Shown: positions 32,913 through 41,315 of the stretch, in pieces
Layout: each line of letters opens with the position of its first letter
Numbering within the stretch: the first letter of the stretch is position 1
The notes under the pieces: generated by a model
The model's input: only the letters and a program-made list of their open reading frames with translations
Database searches by the model: none
What the model was told of the DNA's origin: nothing
NCBI RefSeq assembly: GCF_014873495.1
Contig: NZ_JADBGF010000001.1
Span: 4,774,001 to 4,838,000, forward strand
Direction of reading: 5' to 3'
DNA length: 64,000 nucleotides
Origin: Streptomyces stelliscabiei
Lineage (GTDB): Bacteria > Actinomycetota > Actinomycetes > Streptomycetales > Streptomycetaceae
Made by a program: the position numbers and the translations under genes

Positions 32913-34325
32913 ATGGCGCGGGGCGGGCTGGGCCGGGAGTTCCGGTGGCTGTGGACGGCGTACGCGGTCAGCGCGTTCGGAACGCGGCTGTCGTTCGACG
33001 CGTTCCCCCTGATCGCGGTGCTGGTCCTGCGCGTCGGCCCGACACAGGTCTCCGCGCTGGCGGCCACCGGCCTGGCGGTGGGCGCGGTGGTGGCCCTGCA
33101 GCTCGGCCCCTGGGTGGAGTTCCGCCGCAAGCGTCCGGTGATGATGACGATGGACCTGGTCCGCTGTGCGGCCCTGCTGACGGTCCCGGCCGCCTACGCC
33201 CTCGACCTGCTCACCTTCCCCCAGCTCCTCCTGGTCTCCATGGTCGTCGCCGTGGCCGACATCACCTTCACCGCGGCGAGCGGCGCCTTCCTGAAGTCCC
33301 TGGTCCCCCCGGAACACCTCGTGGCCGCCAACGGCCGCTTCGAGGCCACGACCTGGACCACGACCATGCTCGGCCCACCCCTCGGCGGCGCCGCGATGGG
33401 CCTCTTCGGCCCGGTCGTCACCCTGCTGATCGACGCCACCAGCTACCTGCTCTCGGCGGCGGGCATCCGGGCGATCGGCGACCGCGAGCCGCACCCGGCA
33501 CGGACGGCACCGCCGACGCATACGGCAGAGGTGGCCGGGGCGGGGGCCTCGGAGACTGCCGCGGGTGCCGTGGGTGCCGCGGTGCCCGCTGCACCCGCGA
33601 CGCAGAAGACCCCCACGGCACCCACGGCACCCACGACGCCCAAGACCTCCACCCCCCGTCTCCGCCCCACGGACCTCCTCGACGGCTGGCGGTTCCTGCT
33701 CGCCGACCCGGCCCTGCGCTCCCTCTTCCTCAACACCATCGTGGTCAACGCGCTGATCATGGCGCCCGCACCGCTGCTGCTGATCCTCATGGTCGGTGAA
33801 CTCGGCTTCGCCCCCTGGCAGTACGGCCTCGCCTTCGCCGTCCCCTGCGCCGGCGGACTGATCGGCTCCCGCCTCTCCCGCCGCCTGGTCGCCCGGCACG
33901 GCGACGACCGGGTGCTGCGGGTCGCCGGAACCCTGCGGGCCTGCTGGCCGCTGGGGCTGGCGTTCATCGGTCACGGCCCGGCGGGCCTCGTCCTCGTCAT
34001 GGTCGTCGAGCTGGGCCTGATCACCTGTATCAGTGTCTTCAACCCCGTGATGGCCACCCAGCGCCTCACCCGGACCCCGTCGGACCGCGTCGCCCGCGTC
34101 CTCACCGCCTGGTCCGTCACCGGCAAACTCGCCACCGCCGCCACGACGGCCCTCTGGGGCCTCCTCGCCGCCCTGACGACCCCCCGGACGGCGATCGCCA
34201 CGGCCGGCCTCCTCCTCCTGGCGACCCCGCTGCTCCTGCTCACCCACCGCCACCGGCCCGGCGGGGCACCCCGCATCCCCGCCCCGAACGACCACCAGAA
34301 CCCGGAGCCCCTTCAGAAGAACTGA
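32913..34325 (+). CDS. MFS transporter
   Basis: About 470 residues from ATG 32913 (a TTG at 32865 would add 16). About 12 membrane segments, with LGREFRWLWTAYAVSAFGTR at the start and FRRKRPVMMTMDLVRCAALL as the loop 2-3 motif. A long Pro/Ala/Thr loop (about 195-235) separates the two halves. It matches the EntS/MFS_3 type that exports siderophores, drugs or macrolides. It ends with a 15-base tandem duplication across the stop codon (aagaactgacaccgg twice, about 34317-34346). Substrate unknown. Confidence 0.85.
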   Translation: MARGGLGREFRWLWTAYAVSAFGTRLSFDAFPLIAVLVLRVGPTQVSALAATGLAVGAVVALQLGPWVEFRRKRPVMMTMDLVRCAALLTVPAAYALDLLTFPQLLLVSMVVAVADITFTAASGAFLKSLVPPEHLVAANGRFEATTWTTTMLGPPLGGAAMGLFGPVVTLLIDATSYLLSAAGIRAIGDREPHPARTAPPTHTAEVAGAGASETAAGAVGAAVPAAPATQKTPTAPTAPTTPKTSTPRLRPTDLLDGWRFLLADPALRSLFLNTIVVNALIMAPAPLLLILMVGELGFAPWQYGLAFAVPCAGGLIGSRLSRRLVARHGDDRVLRVAGTLRACWPLGLAFIGHGPAGLVLVMVVELGLITCISVFNPVMATQRLTRTPSDRVARVLTAWSVTGKLATAATTALWGLLAALTTPRTAIATAGLLLLATPLLLLTHRHRPGGAPRIPAPNDHQNPEPLQKN

Positions 34326-34399
34326 CACCGGAAGAACTGACACCGGACGTCGCACGGGGCCCACCGGGGGGAACGGCATGACCGGCACAACCGTGAAGG

Positions 34400-35332
34400 T
34401 CAGAACATCGTGTTGTCGTTCGCCGACGTCACCGGCACGTCCTGGAGCGCGTCCCAGTGTTCGACGATCCTGCCGTTCCGCACCCGGAACAGGTCGACGA
34501 CGGCCTGGCCGCGCTCGCCCGGGGCGTTGACGTAGTGGCTGTGGACGGCGACGAGGTCGCCCTCGGCGACGACGCGCTTGCGCGTGACGGTGAGGGAGGG
34601 GAACTGCTGGAAGTAGCCGCCCAGACCGGCCCTGGCCCCGGCCACGCCGTCGGGGATGTTCGGGTTGTGCTGGTGGTACTCGGGGCCCCAGTACCGGTCG
34701 AGCGCCGAGAGGTCCTTCCGCACCAGCAGTCGGTCGAAGGCCTTGGTCACCAGCCTCTCGTTGTACGCGGTCAGCCGGGCCGGCCCCGGCACCTCGGTGC
34801 GCGGCCGGCTGACGGTGGAGAACATGTCGTTGCCGTTGGCCGAGGACTCCGGCACCTCCTGTCCCACGTCCCAGTGCTCCGCGATCCGCCCGCCCTGGAA
34901 GCGGAAGATGTCGAACACGGCGGAACCCCGGGTGCCGGGCGTGAGCACGACGTCGGAGTGCACGAGGACGAGGTCGCCCTGGGCGATGACCCGCTTGACG
35001 TCGTAGGCGGCGTCCGGGAACTGCTGCCGCACCGCCGCCGCGAGCCCCTTCAGCGTCTCCGCCCCGTCCGGCGCGAACGGGTTGTGCTGGATGTAGTCCG
35101 GCCGCACGTACCGGTCCACGACCGCCGTGTCCCCGTCCTCGAACACCCCCTTCAGCACCCGTACGGCCACGGCCTTCTGGTACGCGAGCCGAGCGGCGTC
35201 CCCGTGCGGGGCCCGCTCGGCGACGGCGGTGGACGGGGCCGCGACGGCCGGTACGACGGCGGCGGTGGAGGTGAGCGCGACGGCCGCGAGGACGGCGACG
35301 AGCGCGCGGCGGGCAGGCGTGGTGGGGGTCAC
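34400..35332 (-). CDS. Secreted protein with two SnoaL-like (NTF2 fold) domains
   Basis: 310 residues. Signal peptide ends near AVAAPS (about 33). Two homologous domains follow: first VLKGVFEDGDTAVVDRYVRP, YIQHNPFAPDGAETL, FRFQGGRIAEHWDV; second AFDRLLVRKDLSALDRYWGP, YHQHNPNIPDGVAGA, FRVRNGRIVEHWDA. The QHNP and IxEHWD motifs are those of SnoaL-type cyclases/hydrolases acting on small hydrophobic compounds. Exported duplicates of this kind are common in soil bacteria, function unknown. GTG 35332 has GGGAG upstream. Confidence 0.85.
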   Translation of the reverse strand: MTPTTPARRALVAVLAAVALTSTAAVVPAVAAPSTAVAERAPHGDAARLAYQKAVAVRVLKGVFEDGDTAVVDRYVRPDYIQHNPFAPDGAETLKGLAAAVRQQFPDAAYDVKRVIAQGDLVLVHSDVVLTPGTRGSAVFDIFRFQGGRIAEHWDVGQEVPESSANGNDMFSTVSRPRTEVPGPARLTAYNERLVTKAFDRLLVRKDLSALDRYWGPEYHQHNPNIPDGVAGARAGLGGYFQQFPSLTVTRKRVVAEGDLVAVHSHYVNAPGERGQAVVDLFRVRNGRIVEHWDALQDVPVTSANDNTMF

Positions 35333-35409
35333 GAGGCTCCCATCGGAGAGGTCGGCAGGTCAGCCTCCCGCTTGAAAGTTCAAGCAGCTAGGCTTACGAA
35401 AGGAAAGCA

Positions 35410-35471
35410 CTAACCTTCAGTTAGCGTCAAGATCCCTCCCCTTGCCTAGAGCGCACTCCACCGCCTTGGCT
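35410..35471. promoter_or_regulatory. Divergent promoter with inverted repeats; MerR/AdhR-like element
   Basis: CTAAC-CTTCA-GTTAG (35410-35424) is a perfect inverted repeat on the SnoaL-gene side. Then ttgcct (35442-35447) and ttggct (35466-35471) are spaced 18 bases, longer than the usual 17, with the dyad tagagcgcactcca in between, which is how MerR-type activators (AdhR/NmlR) act. The -10 ends eight bases before the reductase ATG, so that gene is probably leaderless. No MerR gene is in the window. Confidence 0.5.
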
Positions 35472-35479
35472 AAGCGGTC

Positions 35480-36472
35480 ATGAAGTACACACAGCTCGGA
35501 CGCACAGGTCTCAAGGTCAGCCGGCTGGTCCTCGGCACGATGAACTTCGGTCCGCAGACGGACGAAGCGGACAGTCACGCGATCATGGACGCCGCGCTGG
35601 ACGCGGGCATCAACTTCTTCGACACGGCGAACGTCTACGGGTGGGGCGAGAACAAGGGCCGCACCGAGAGCATCATCGGCAACTGGTTCGCCAAGGGCGG
35701 CGAGCGCCGCGACAAGGTCGTCCTCGCGACCAAGGTGTACGGGAACATGGCGGCGTCGGCCGACTCCTGGCCCAACCACGACAAGCTCTCCGCCCTGAAC
35801 ATCCGGCGGGCCGTGGACGCCAGCCTCAAGCGGCTGCGCACGGACTACATCGACGTCTACCAGTTCCACCACATCGACCGGGCCACCCCCTTCGAGGAGA
35901 TCTGGCAGGCCGTCGACGTCCTGGTCCGGCAGGGCAAGATCCTCTACGCCGGCTCCAGCAACTTCCCCGGCTACAAGATCGCCCAGGCGAACGAGACCGC
36001 CGCCCGCCGGGGTGGCACCATCGGCCTCGTCAGCGAGCAGTGCCTCTACAACCTCGCCGAGCGCCGCGCCGAGATGGAGGTCATCCCGGCCGCGCAGGAG
36101 TACGGCCTCGGGGTCATCCCCTGGTCGCCGCTGCACGGCGGACTGCTCGGCGGGGTCATCAAGAAGGAGGCCACGCAGGGCCGCCGCGCCTCCGGCCGCA
36201 GCGCCGACGCCCTCGCCGACCCGGCCGTACGCGGCCAGGTCCAGGCGTACGAGGACCTGCTCGACAAGCACGGCCTCGAACCGGGAGAGGCCGCCCTCGC
36301 CTGGCTCCTGACCCGTCCCGGCGTGACCGGCCCGATCGTCGGCCCCCGTACGGCCGAACAGCTCCGGTCGGCGATCCGCGCGAGCGAGCTGGAGCTGAGC
36401 GAGGAGCTGCTGACCTCGTTGGACGAGATCTTCCCGGGCCCGGGGCCGTCCCCGGAGGCCTTCGCCTGGTGA
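35480..36472 (+). CDS. Aldo/keto reductase
   Basis: 330 residues, a TIM-barrel NADPH-dependent oxidoreductase. Tetrad: Asp and Tyr in FFDTANVYGWGENKGR (about 48-55), Lys in VLATKVYGN (about 83), His in VYQFHHID (about 131). C-terminal cofactor motif GPIVGPRTAEQL. Reduces aldehydes or ketones in the cytosol; the substrate is not predictable. ATG 35480 follows a leaderless-type promoter with a MerR-like spacing, suggesting induction by electrophiles (inference). Confidence 0.92.
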   Translation: MKYTQLGRTGLKVSRLVLGTMNFGPQTDEADSHAIMDAALDAGINFFDTANVYGWGENKGRTESIIGNWFAKGGERRDKVVLATKVYGNMAASADSWPNHDKLSALNIRRAVDASLKRLRTDYIDVYQFHHIDRATPFEEIWQAVDVLVRQGKILYAGSSNFPGYKIAQANETAARRGGTIGLVSEQCLYNLAERRAEMEVIPAAQEYGLGVIPWSPLHGGLLGGVIKKEATQGRRASGRSADALADPAVRGQVQAYEDLLDKHGLEPGEAALAWLLTRPGVTGPIVGPRTAEQLRSAIRASELELSEELLTSLDEIFPGPGPSPEAFAW

Positions 36473-36621
36473 GGGCCCCGTAAGGGGCGCGGGGAACTGC
36501 GCGACAAGCCCCCGCCGACGGGCGGGCCGGCCCGGTCCGCGGTTCCCCGAAGGTCACCGGAACCCGATCGTCACCGGTGGCCGACGGTCACCGGGACCCG
36601 ATGGTCGGGGAGACCCGACGG
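36473..36621. repeat. Intergenic region with dispersed repeat and short direct repeats
   Basis: No gene. 36483-36513 is the inverted form of the dispersed GC-rich motif (ggggcgcggggaactgcgcg, acaagccccc). Next come three to four imperfect direct repeats of ggtcaccgggacccgatggtc (about 36553-36625). Confidence 0.6.
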
Positions 36622-36711
36622 TCATCTGCCAAGCGCCGCCGCGAGAGCAACCACCGCGAACATCAGCACGAGCACACCGGCCATGATCCGGTTACGGGTC
36701 TTCGGGTCCAC
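36622..36711 (-). CDS. 29-residue single-pass membrane protein
   Basis: From GTG 36711: VDPKTRNRIMAGVLVLMFAV and VALAAALGR, then TGA. A basic start followed by one strong hydrophobic helix. I recall near-identical tiny proteins in other streptomycetes, which argues for real coding. It lies between the aldo/keto reductase and thpR, on the strand of the latter. Function unknown. Confidence 0.6.
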   Translation of the reverse strand: MDPKTRNRIMAGVLVLMFAVVALAAALGR

Positions 36712-36740
36712 CCCACGAGCGTAACCGGCGGCCCGAACGG

Positions 36741-37331
36741 TCATCCGGCCGCCCCGAGCGGCCAGCGCCCCACCGCCTCGTACCGCGGCTGCTCCCCCGG
36801 CACCCCGGACGTCGGCAGATCGCTGCGCACCAGCGCGAGGTCGGCCACCGTCCACGTACGCCCGGCGAAGGCGTCGAGCGCGTCGACGTACGGCCGTACG
36901 TCGACGTTCTCGCGGCTGCGGGCCACCGTCAGATGGGGCGTGTACCGGCGGTGCTCCCCCATCGGCACCCCGGCCTTGCGCGCCGCCGCCTCCGCCCGGT
37001 CGGCCAGCAGCCGGAGCGCGTCGAGGTCGCCCTCGGCACCCGCCCACAACGCCCGCCCGTGCCCGAACTGTCCACCGCCGCGCACGGCCAGCGGGAACGG
37101 CTCGCCGCGCCGCGCGGCCCGCTCCAGGCGCCGCGACAGCTCCGGGACGACGTCCTCCTCGACCTCGCCGTAGAAGGCGAGGGTGAGGTGCCAGCCGGCC
37201 GGTGCGGTCCAGCGCAACCGGTCCGCACCGGCCAGGCCCTTCAACTCCCCGATCGCCACACCGAGTTCGTCGACGACGTCGGCGGGCGGCAACACCGCGG
37301 CGAACAGCCGCAGGGTACTCGTCGCACTCAT
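36741..37331 (-). CDS. thpR: RNA 2',3'-cyclic phosphodiesterase ThpR
   Basis: 196 residues, 2H phosphoesterase. The two catalytic His-x-Thr motifs are GWHLTLAFYG (about 49) and YTPHLTVARS (about 132). RLFAAVLPP at the start is the family hallmark. It opens 2',3'-cyclic phosphates, as in the E. coli LigT/ThpR protein. ATG 37331 is taken (a second in-frame ATG is three codons upstream). It lies 19 bases after the MFS gene stop in the same direction, so the two may be co-transcribed. Confidence 0.9.
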   Translation of the reverse strand: MSATSTLRLFAAVLPPADVVDELGVAIGELKGLAGADRLRWTAPAGWHLTLAFYGEVEEDVVPELSRRLERAARRGEPFPLAVRGGGQFGHGRALWAGAEGDLDALRLLADRAEAAARKAGVPMGEHRRYTPHLTVARSRENVDVRPYVDALDAFAGRTWTVADLALVRSDLPTSGVPGEQPRYEAVGRWPLGAAG

Positions 37332-37350
37332 GACGCCCACCTTCGCAGGA

Positions 37351-38886
37351 CTAGGCCGCGGTCGTCACGGGAACGGTCCGCTCCCCGTGCTGCCCCTCGG
37401 CCCGTTCCCTGGGCACGAACCGCACCCGCGGGTGACCCCGGTTCCATCCCATCGACACCCGCAGACCGCCGGCCCTGACGAGGATCAGGCCCACGGTGAC
37501 CGCGGCGACGGTGGAGACGACACCACCGGCGAGGAAGCCCGCGCGGGCGCCGTACGCGTCGGTGGCCCAGCCGGCGATCGGCGCGCCCAGCGGGGTGCCG
37601 CCGAGGAAGACCATCATGTAGAGGGCCATGACACGGCCCCGCATCGCGGGGTCGGTGCCCATCTGGATGGCGGTGTTGGTGGTGACGTTCACCGTCAGGC
37701 CGAACATCCCTATCGGCACCATGAGCAGGGCGAACAGCCAGTACGTCGGTGCCAGCGCGGCCACGATCTGCAGCAGGCCGAAGGCGAGCGCGCCCCCGAT
37801 CAGCACCCGCAGCCGGGTGGTGCCGCGACGGGCGGCGAGCAGGGCACCGGCGACCGAGCCGACCGCCATGAGCGTGTTGAAGAGGCTGTAGGAGCCGGCG
37901 CCCGAGTGGAACACGTCGTCCGCGTAGGCCGACAGCCAGACGGGGAAGTTGAAGCCGAAGGTGCCGATGAAGCCGACGAGGACGATGGGCCAGAGCAGTT
38001 CGGGGCGGCCGGCCACGTAACGCAGGCCCTCACGGAGCTGGCCCTTGGCGCGGGGCGCGCGGCGCACGGGGTGCAGGTCGCGGGTCCGCATCAGCAGCAG
38101 GCCGGCGATGGGGGCGACGAAGGACAGGCCGTTGAAGAGGAAGGCCCAGCCCGTGCCGACGGTGGTGATCATCACGCCGGCGACGGCGGGGCCGACCAGA
38201 CGGGCCGACTGGAAGTTCGCCGAGTTGAGGCTGACCGCGTTCTGCAGCTGGTCCGGGCCGACCATCTCCGACACGAACGACTGGCGGGCCGGGTTGTCGA
38301 CCACGGTGGCCATGCCCACGGCGAAGGCGGCCACGTACACGTGCCACACCTGGACCTGGCCGGAGAGCGTGAGCGCGGCGAGCGCCAGTCCCGTGACGGC
38401 CATGGACGCCTGGGTCAGGAACAGCAGGCGCCGCTTGGGGAACCGGTCGACCAGCACCCCGCCGTACAGCCCGAACAGCAGCATCGGCAGGAACTGCAGC
38501 GCCATCGTCACACCGACGGCCGTGGACGATCCGGCCAGGCTCAGCACGAGCCAGTCCTGAGCGATCCGCTGCATCCACGTGCCGACGTTCGACACGACCT
38601 GCCCGAGGAAGAACAGCCGGTAGTTCCGCACCCGCAGCGACCGGAACATGGACACGCGTTCACGGGGGGCGGGGGTCTGGGCGGGGGTGGGGGTACTCGC
38701 GGCGGTGGGGCTCGCGGTGGGCGCGGGCGCCTGGGGGCCGGCGGCGTCCGGCGATGCCTCGGCGGTGGTGGATCGGTCCAGCGGGCCGGTGGTATCCGGC
38801 GGTGCTTCCGGCACCTCGTGCGCGTGCGGGGTGGCGCGGGGGGTCGGTGGCGCGGGGACGGAAGCTGCTCCGGGGCCCGTACTCAA
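37351..38886 (-). CDS. MFS transporter with long N-terminal extension
   Basis: 511 residues if translation starts at TTG 38886 (AAGGAGG nine bases upstream); the transporter proper begins near residue 80 at MFRSLRVRNYRLFFLGQVVS. Twelve segments, motif VLVDRFPKRRLLFLTQ in loop 2-3, DNPARQSFVSEMVGPDQL, typical of EntS/MFS_3 exporters. The extension is Pro/Ala/Thr-rich and likely disordered in the cytosol. The MarR gene upstream is in the same direction (209-base gap), so it may be its regulator. Start codon uncertain; an internal start near 38650 would drop the extension. Confidence 0.85.
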   Translation of the reverse strand: MSTGPGAASVPAPPTPRATPHAHEVPEAPPDTTGPLDRSTTAEASPDAAGPQAPAPTASPTAASTPTPAQTPAPRERVSMFRSLRVRNYRLFFLGQVVSNVGTWMQRIAQDWLVLSLAGSSTAVGVTMALQFLPMLLFGLYGGVLVDRFPKRRLLFLTQASMAVTGLALAALTLSGQVQVWHVYVAAFAVGMATVVDNPARQSFVSEMVGPDQLQNAVSLNSANFQSARLVGPAVAGVMITTVGTGWAFLFNGLSFVAPIAGLLLMRTRDLHPVRRAPRAKGQLREGLRYVAGRPELLWPIVLVGFIGTFGFNFPVWLSAYADDVFHSGAGSYSLFNTLMAVGSVAGALLAARRGTTRLRVLIGGALAFGLLQIVAALAPTYWLFALLMVPIGMFGLTVNVTTNTAIQMGTDPAMRGRVMALYMMVFLGGTPLGAPIAGWATDAYGARAGFLAGGVVSTVAAVTVGLILVRAGGLRVSMGWNRGHPRVRFVPRERAEGQHGERTVPVTTAA

Positions 38887-38945
38887 AAGGGTTCGCCTCC
38901 TTGGGTGGAACGTGTGCGTGTCGTGCGGTTGCGTAAGCCTCACGG

Positions 38946-38985
38946 CTCCTGTTCTGTCTGCTTCTGTCTGTTTCTGTCTGCTGGT
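38946..38985. repeat. Tandem decamer upstream of the MFS gene
   Basis: Three direct copies of ttctgtctg(c/t) (ctgttctgtctgcttctgtc, tgtttctgtctgctg). In the leader of the MFS gene transcript they read CAGACAGAA repeats. Possibly a protein-binding array or slippage track; no coding role seen. Confidence 0.6.
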
Positions 38986-39095
38986 TCTCGGGTCGACCCA
39001 TGCCTGTCACCCAGGGGGCGCGCAGGTGTCGGCCGGGGCGTATCGGGGGCCGGTCCGGTGTGCCCCCGTGGCCCGAACGCGCCCGGCGGGCGGGG

Positions 39096-39533
39096 TCAGA
39101 GGTGGGCGAGCTTCTCCAGAACGGGCGCGGCCGCGCGCAGCTTCTCCCACTCGTCCCCGTCGAGGCCCTCGACGAGGGAGGCGAGGAACGCGTTGCGTCG
39201 GCGGCGGCTCTCCTCCAGCATCGCCTCGGCCCGCTCGGTCTGGGTGACCACCTTCTGCCGCCGGTCCTCGGGGTGCGGCTCCAGCTTCACGAGGCCCTTG
39301 CTCTCCAGCAGGGCGACGATCCGGGTCATCGACGGGGGCTGCACATGCTCCTTGCGGACCAGCTCACCGGGGGTGGCGGTGCCGCAGCGGGCGAGGGTGC
39401 CCAGCACCGACATCTCGGTCGGGCTCAGCGACTCGTCGACCCGCTGGTGCTTGAGCCGACGGGACAGGCGCATCACGGCGGAACGGAGGGCGTTCACAGC
39501 GGCCTCGTCGTCGCCATGGTTCAGGTCAGGCAT
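39096..39533 (-). CDS. MarR-family transcriptional regulator
   Basis: 145 residues with the winged helix of MarR: LSPTEMSVLGTLARCGTATP, GELVRKEHVQPPSMTRIVAL, LESKGLVKLEPHPEDRRQKV (wing, with DRR), and helices for dimerisation. It likely represses itself and the MFS gene downstream, released by a small phenolic or drug ligand (family knowledge and inference). Nested palindromes lie just upstream of its ATG. Confidence 0.92.
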   Translation of the reverse strand: MPDLNHGDDEAAVNALRSAVMRLSRRLKHQRVDESLSPTEMSVLGTLARCGTATPGELVRKEHVQPPSMTRIVALLESKGLVKLEPHPEDRRQKVVTQTERAEAMLEESRRRRNAFLASLVEGLDGDEWEKLRAAAPVLEKLAHL

Positions 39534-39535
39534 GT

Positions 39536-39567
39536 TCTTTAGCGTAACTCATTACCCTCGCTAAAGA
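39536..39567. promoter_or_regulatory. MarR autoregulatory operator, nested palindromes
   Basis: TCTTTAGCG (39536-39544) and CGCTAAAGA (39559-39567) are exact inverted arms, and GTAA-CTCA-TTAC (39544-39555) is a second inverted repeat nested between them. It begins three bases upstream of the MarR start codon, so binding would block transcription or translation. Confidence 0.7.
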
Positions 39568-39628
39568 CCATCGGAACTCCACAGCCGTGCCCGTGAGCCC
39601 CGCCACTCATGCCGACCCCGGCCCTTAC

Positions 39629-39646
39629 GTCACTCATATGAGTGAC
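39629..39646. promoter_or_regulatory. 18-base perfect palindrome
   Basis: GTCACTCATATGAGTGAC, with TTAC before and GTAA shortly after extending the symmetry. It lies 52 bases before the ribbon-helix-helix gene and 96 bases upstream of the MarR gene on the other strand. Looks like an operator; owner unknown, the small RHH protein being the first candidate. Confidence 0.65.
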
Positions 39647-39697
39647 TAGTAAGCAGAACGTGACACGGAGGGTCGCACGCACCCGACCCTTGTACAC

Positions 39698-39880
39698 ATG
39701 GGGACCACTGTGCTCAGCCTGCGGATAGACGGGGAGCTGCTCGACCGGCTCCGGACCCACGCGGCGAAAAGGGGAATGAGCGTCCAGGACTACGTGATCG
39801 GGACGCTCATTCGCGACGACTTCGACGAGCGGTTCCAGACCGCGGTCGACGAGACGGAGAAGTTCTACGGGGTGAGGTGA
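39698..39880 (+). CDS. Ribbon-helix-helix DNA-binding protein, orphan
   Basis: 60 residues: TTVLSLRIDGELLDRLRTHA (ribbon and first helix), KRGMSVQDYVIGTLIRDDF (second helix), tail ERFQTAVDETEKFYGVR. CopG/Arc-like antitoxin or repressor fold. No toxin gene adjoins: left is the MarR gene, right a convergent permease stop 17 bases away. Start ATG 39698 with no clear ribosome site; possibly leaderless. A palindrome upstream suggests autoregulation. Confidence 0.8.
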   Translation: MGTTVLSLRIDGELLDRLRTHAAKRGMSVQDYVIGTLIRDDFDERFQTAVDETEKFYGVR

Positions 39881-39896
39881 GGCGACCGGGTGCCGC

Positions 39897-41315
39897 TCAC
39901 GTCAGCCCCAGGGCCGGCATCAGGTAGTAGAAGCCGAAGACCGCCGCCACCACGTACATCGCCGCCGGAACCTCGCGTCCACGGCCCGCGGCCAGACGCA
40001 GGACGACGAAGGTGAGGAAGCCCATGCCGATGCCGTTGGTGATCGAGTAGGTGAACGGCATCATCACCATCGTCACGAACGCCGGGATCGCGATCGTGTA
40101 GTCGGCCCAGTCGATCTCGCGGACCGCGTTCGCGAGGATCAGGAACCCGACCGCCAGCAGCGCCGGGGTCGCCGCCTGGGAGGGCACCATCGTGGCGACC
40201 GGCGTCAGGAACAGCGCGACGGCGAACAGAGCGCCGGTGACCACGTTCGCGAAGCCGGTGCGCGCGCCCTCCCCCACACCGGCCGTCGACTCCACGAAGC
40301 AGGTCGTCGCGGACGAGGAGCTGGCGCCACCGGCCGCGACGGCGATGCCGTCGACGAAGAGCACCTTGTTGATGCCCGGCAGCTGCCCGTCCGCGTCGGT
40401 CAGCCTGGCCTCGTCGCCGACGCCCATGATCGTGCCCATCGCGTCGAAGAAGCACGACAGCAGCACCGTGAAGACGAAGAGGACACCGGTCAGCACACCG
40501 ACCTTCGAGAACCCGCCGAAGAGGCTGACCTGGCCGATCAGCCCGAAGTCGGGGGTCGCCACCGGGTTGCCGGGCCACTTCGGCGTGGTCAGACCCCAGG
40601 CACCCGCGGGCAGGTCGGCGGCGGCCTGGACGGCGACCGCGAGCAGCGTCATCGCGACGATCGAGATCAGGATCGCGCCCGGCACCCTGCGCACGATCAG
40701 CGCGAGCGTCAGCAGCGCGCCCAGGACGAAGACGAGCACCGGCCAGCCGTCGAGATGCCCGGTGGCGCCCAGCTGGAGCGGCACGGTCGTGTGGGCGGCG
40801 TCCGGGATTCGGGTGACGAAACCGGAGTCCACCAGCCCGATCAGCATGATGAACAGGCCGATACCGATGGAGATGCCCTTGCGCAGACTCAGCGGCACGG
40901 CGTTCATGACCCGCTCCCGCAGCCCCGTCGCCACCAGCAGCATCACGACGAACCCGGCCAGCACGACCATGCCCATCGCATCCGGCCACGACATGCGCGG
41001 CGCGAGCTGCAGCGCGACGACCGTGTTCACGCCGAGCCCCGCCGCCAGCGCGATCGGCACGTTGCCGACGACACCCATGAGGAGCGTGGTGAAGGCGGCG
41101 GTGACCGCGGTCGCGGTGACCAGCTGGCCGTAGTCCAGCTGGTGCCCGTACATGTCCTTCGCGCTGCTCAGGATGATCGGATTCAGCACGATGATGTACG
41201 CCATCGCGAAGAAGGTGGCGAAACCGCCCCGGATCTCGCGCGACAGCGTGCTGCCGCGTTCCGTGATCCTGAAGTGGCGGTCGAGCACGCCGAGGGTGCT
41301 GCTCTGCGGGGACAT
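39897..41315 (-). CDS. NCS2-family purine permease (AzgA/PbuG type)
   Basis: 472 residues, about 13 membrane segments. Family hallmarks: GGFATFFAMAYIIVLNPIIL near the start, AAGLGVNTVVAL, FFDAMGTIMGVGDEA, SSSATTCFVESTAGVGEGARTG and the C-terminal FVVLRLAAGR. These match the AzgA/PbuG guanine/hypoxanthine/adenine proton symporters. ATG 41315 has GAGG six bases upstream; the more upstream TTG is less likely. No purine riboswitch pattern was recognised in the leader. The sequence GAAACCGTTTC (41385-41395) upstream may be an operator. Confidence 0.92.
   Translation of the reverse strand: MSPQSSTLGVLDRHFRITERGSTLSREIRGGFATFFAMAYIIVLNPIILSSAKDMYGHQLDYGQLVTATAVTAAFTTLLMGVVGNVPIALAAGLGVNTVVALQLAPRMSWPDAMGMVVLAGFVVMLLVATGLRERVMNAVPLSLRKGISIGIGLFIMLIGLVDSGFVTRIPDAAHTTVPLQLGATGHLDGWPVLVFVLGALLTLALIVRRVPGAILISIVAMTLLAVAVQAAADLPAGAWGLTTPKWPGNPVATPDFGLIGQVSLFGGFSKVGVLTGVLFVFTVLLSCFFDAMGTIMGVGDEARLTDADGQLPGINKVLFVDGIAVAAGGASSSSATTCFVESTAGVGEGARTGFANVVTGALFAVALFLTPVATMVPSQAATPALLAVGFLILANAVREIDWADYTIAIPAFVTMVMMPFTYSITNGIGMGFLTFVVLRLAAGRGREVPAAMYVVAAVFGFYYLMPALGLT

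Noticed and set aside
39629..39646. The palindrome as a restriction-modification or oriC-type site
   Set aside because: No modification genes, and a single copy without DnaA-box neighbours; operator is simpler.
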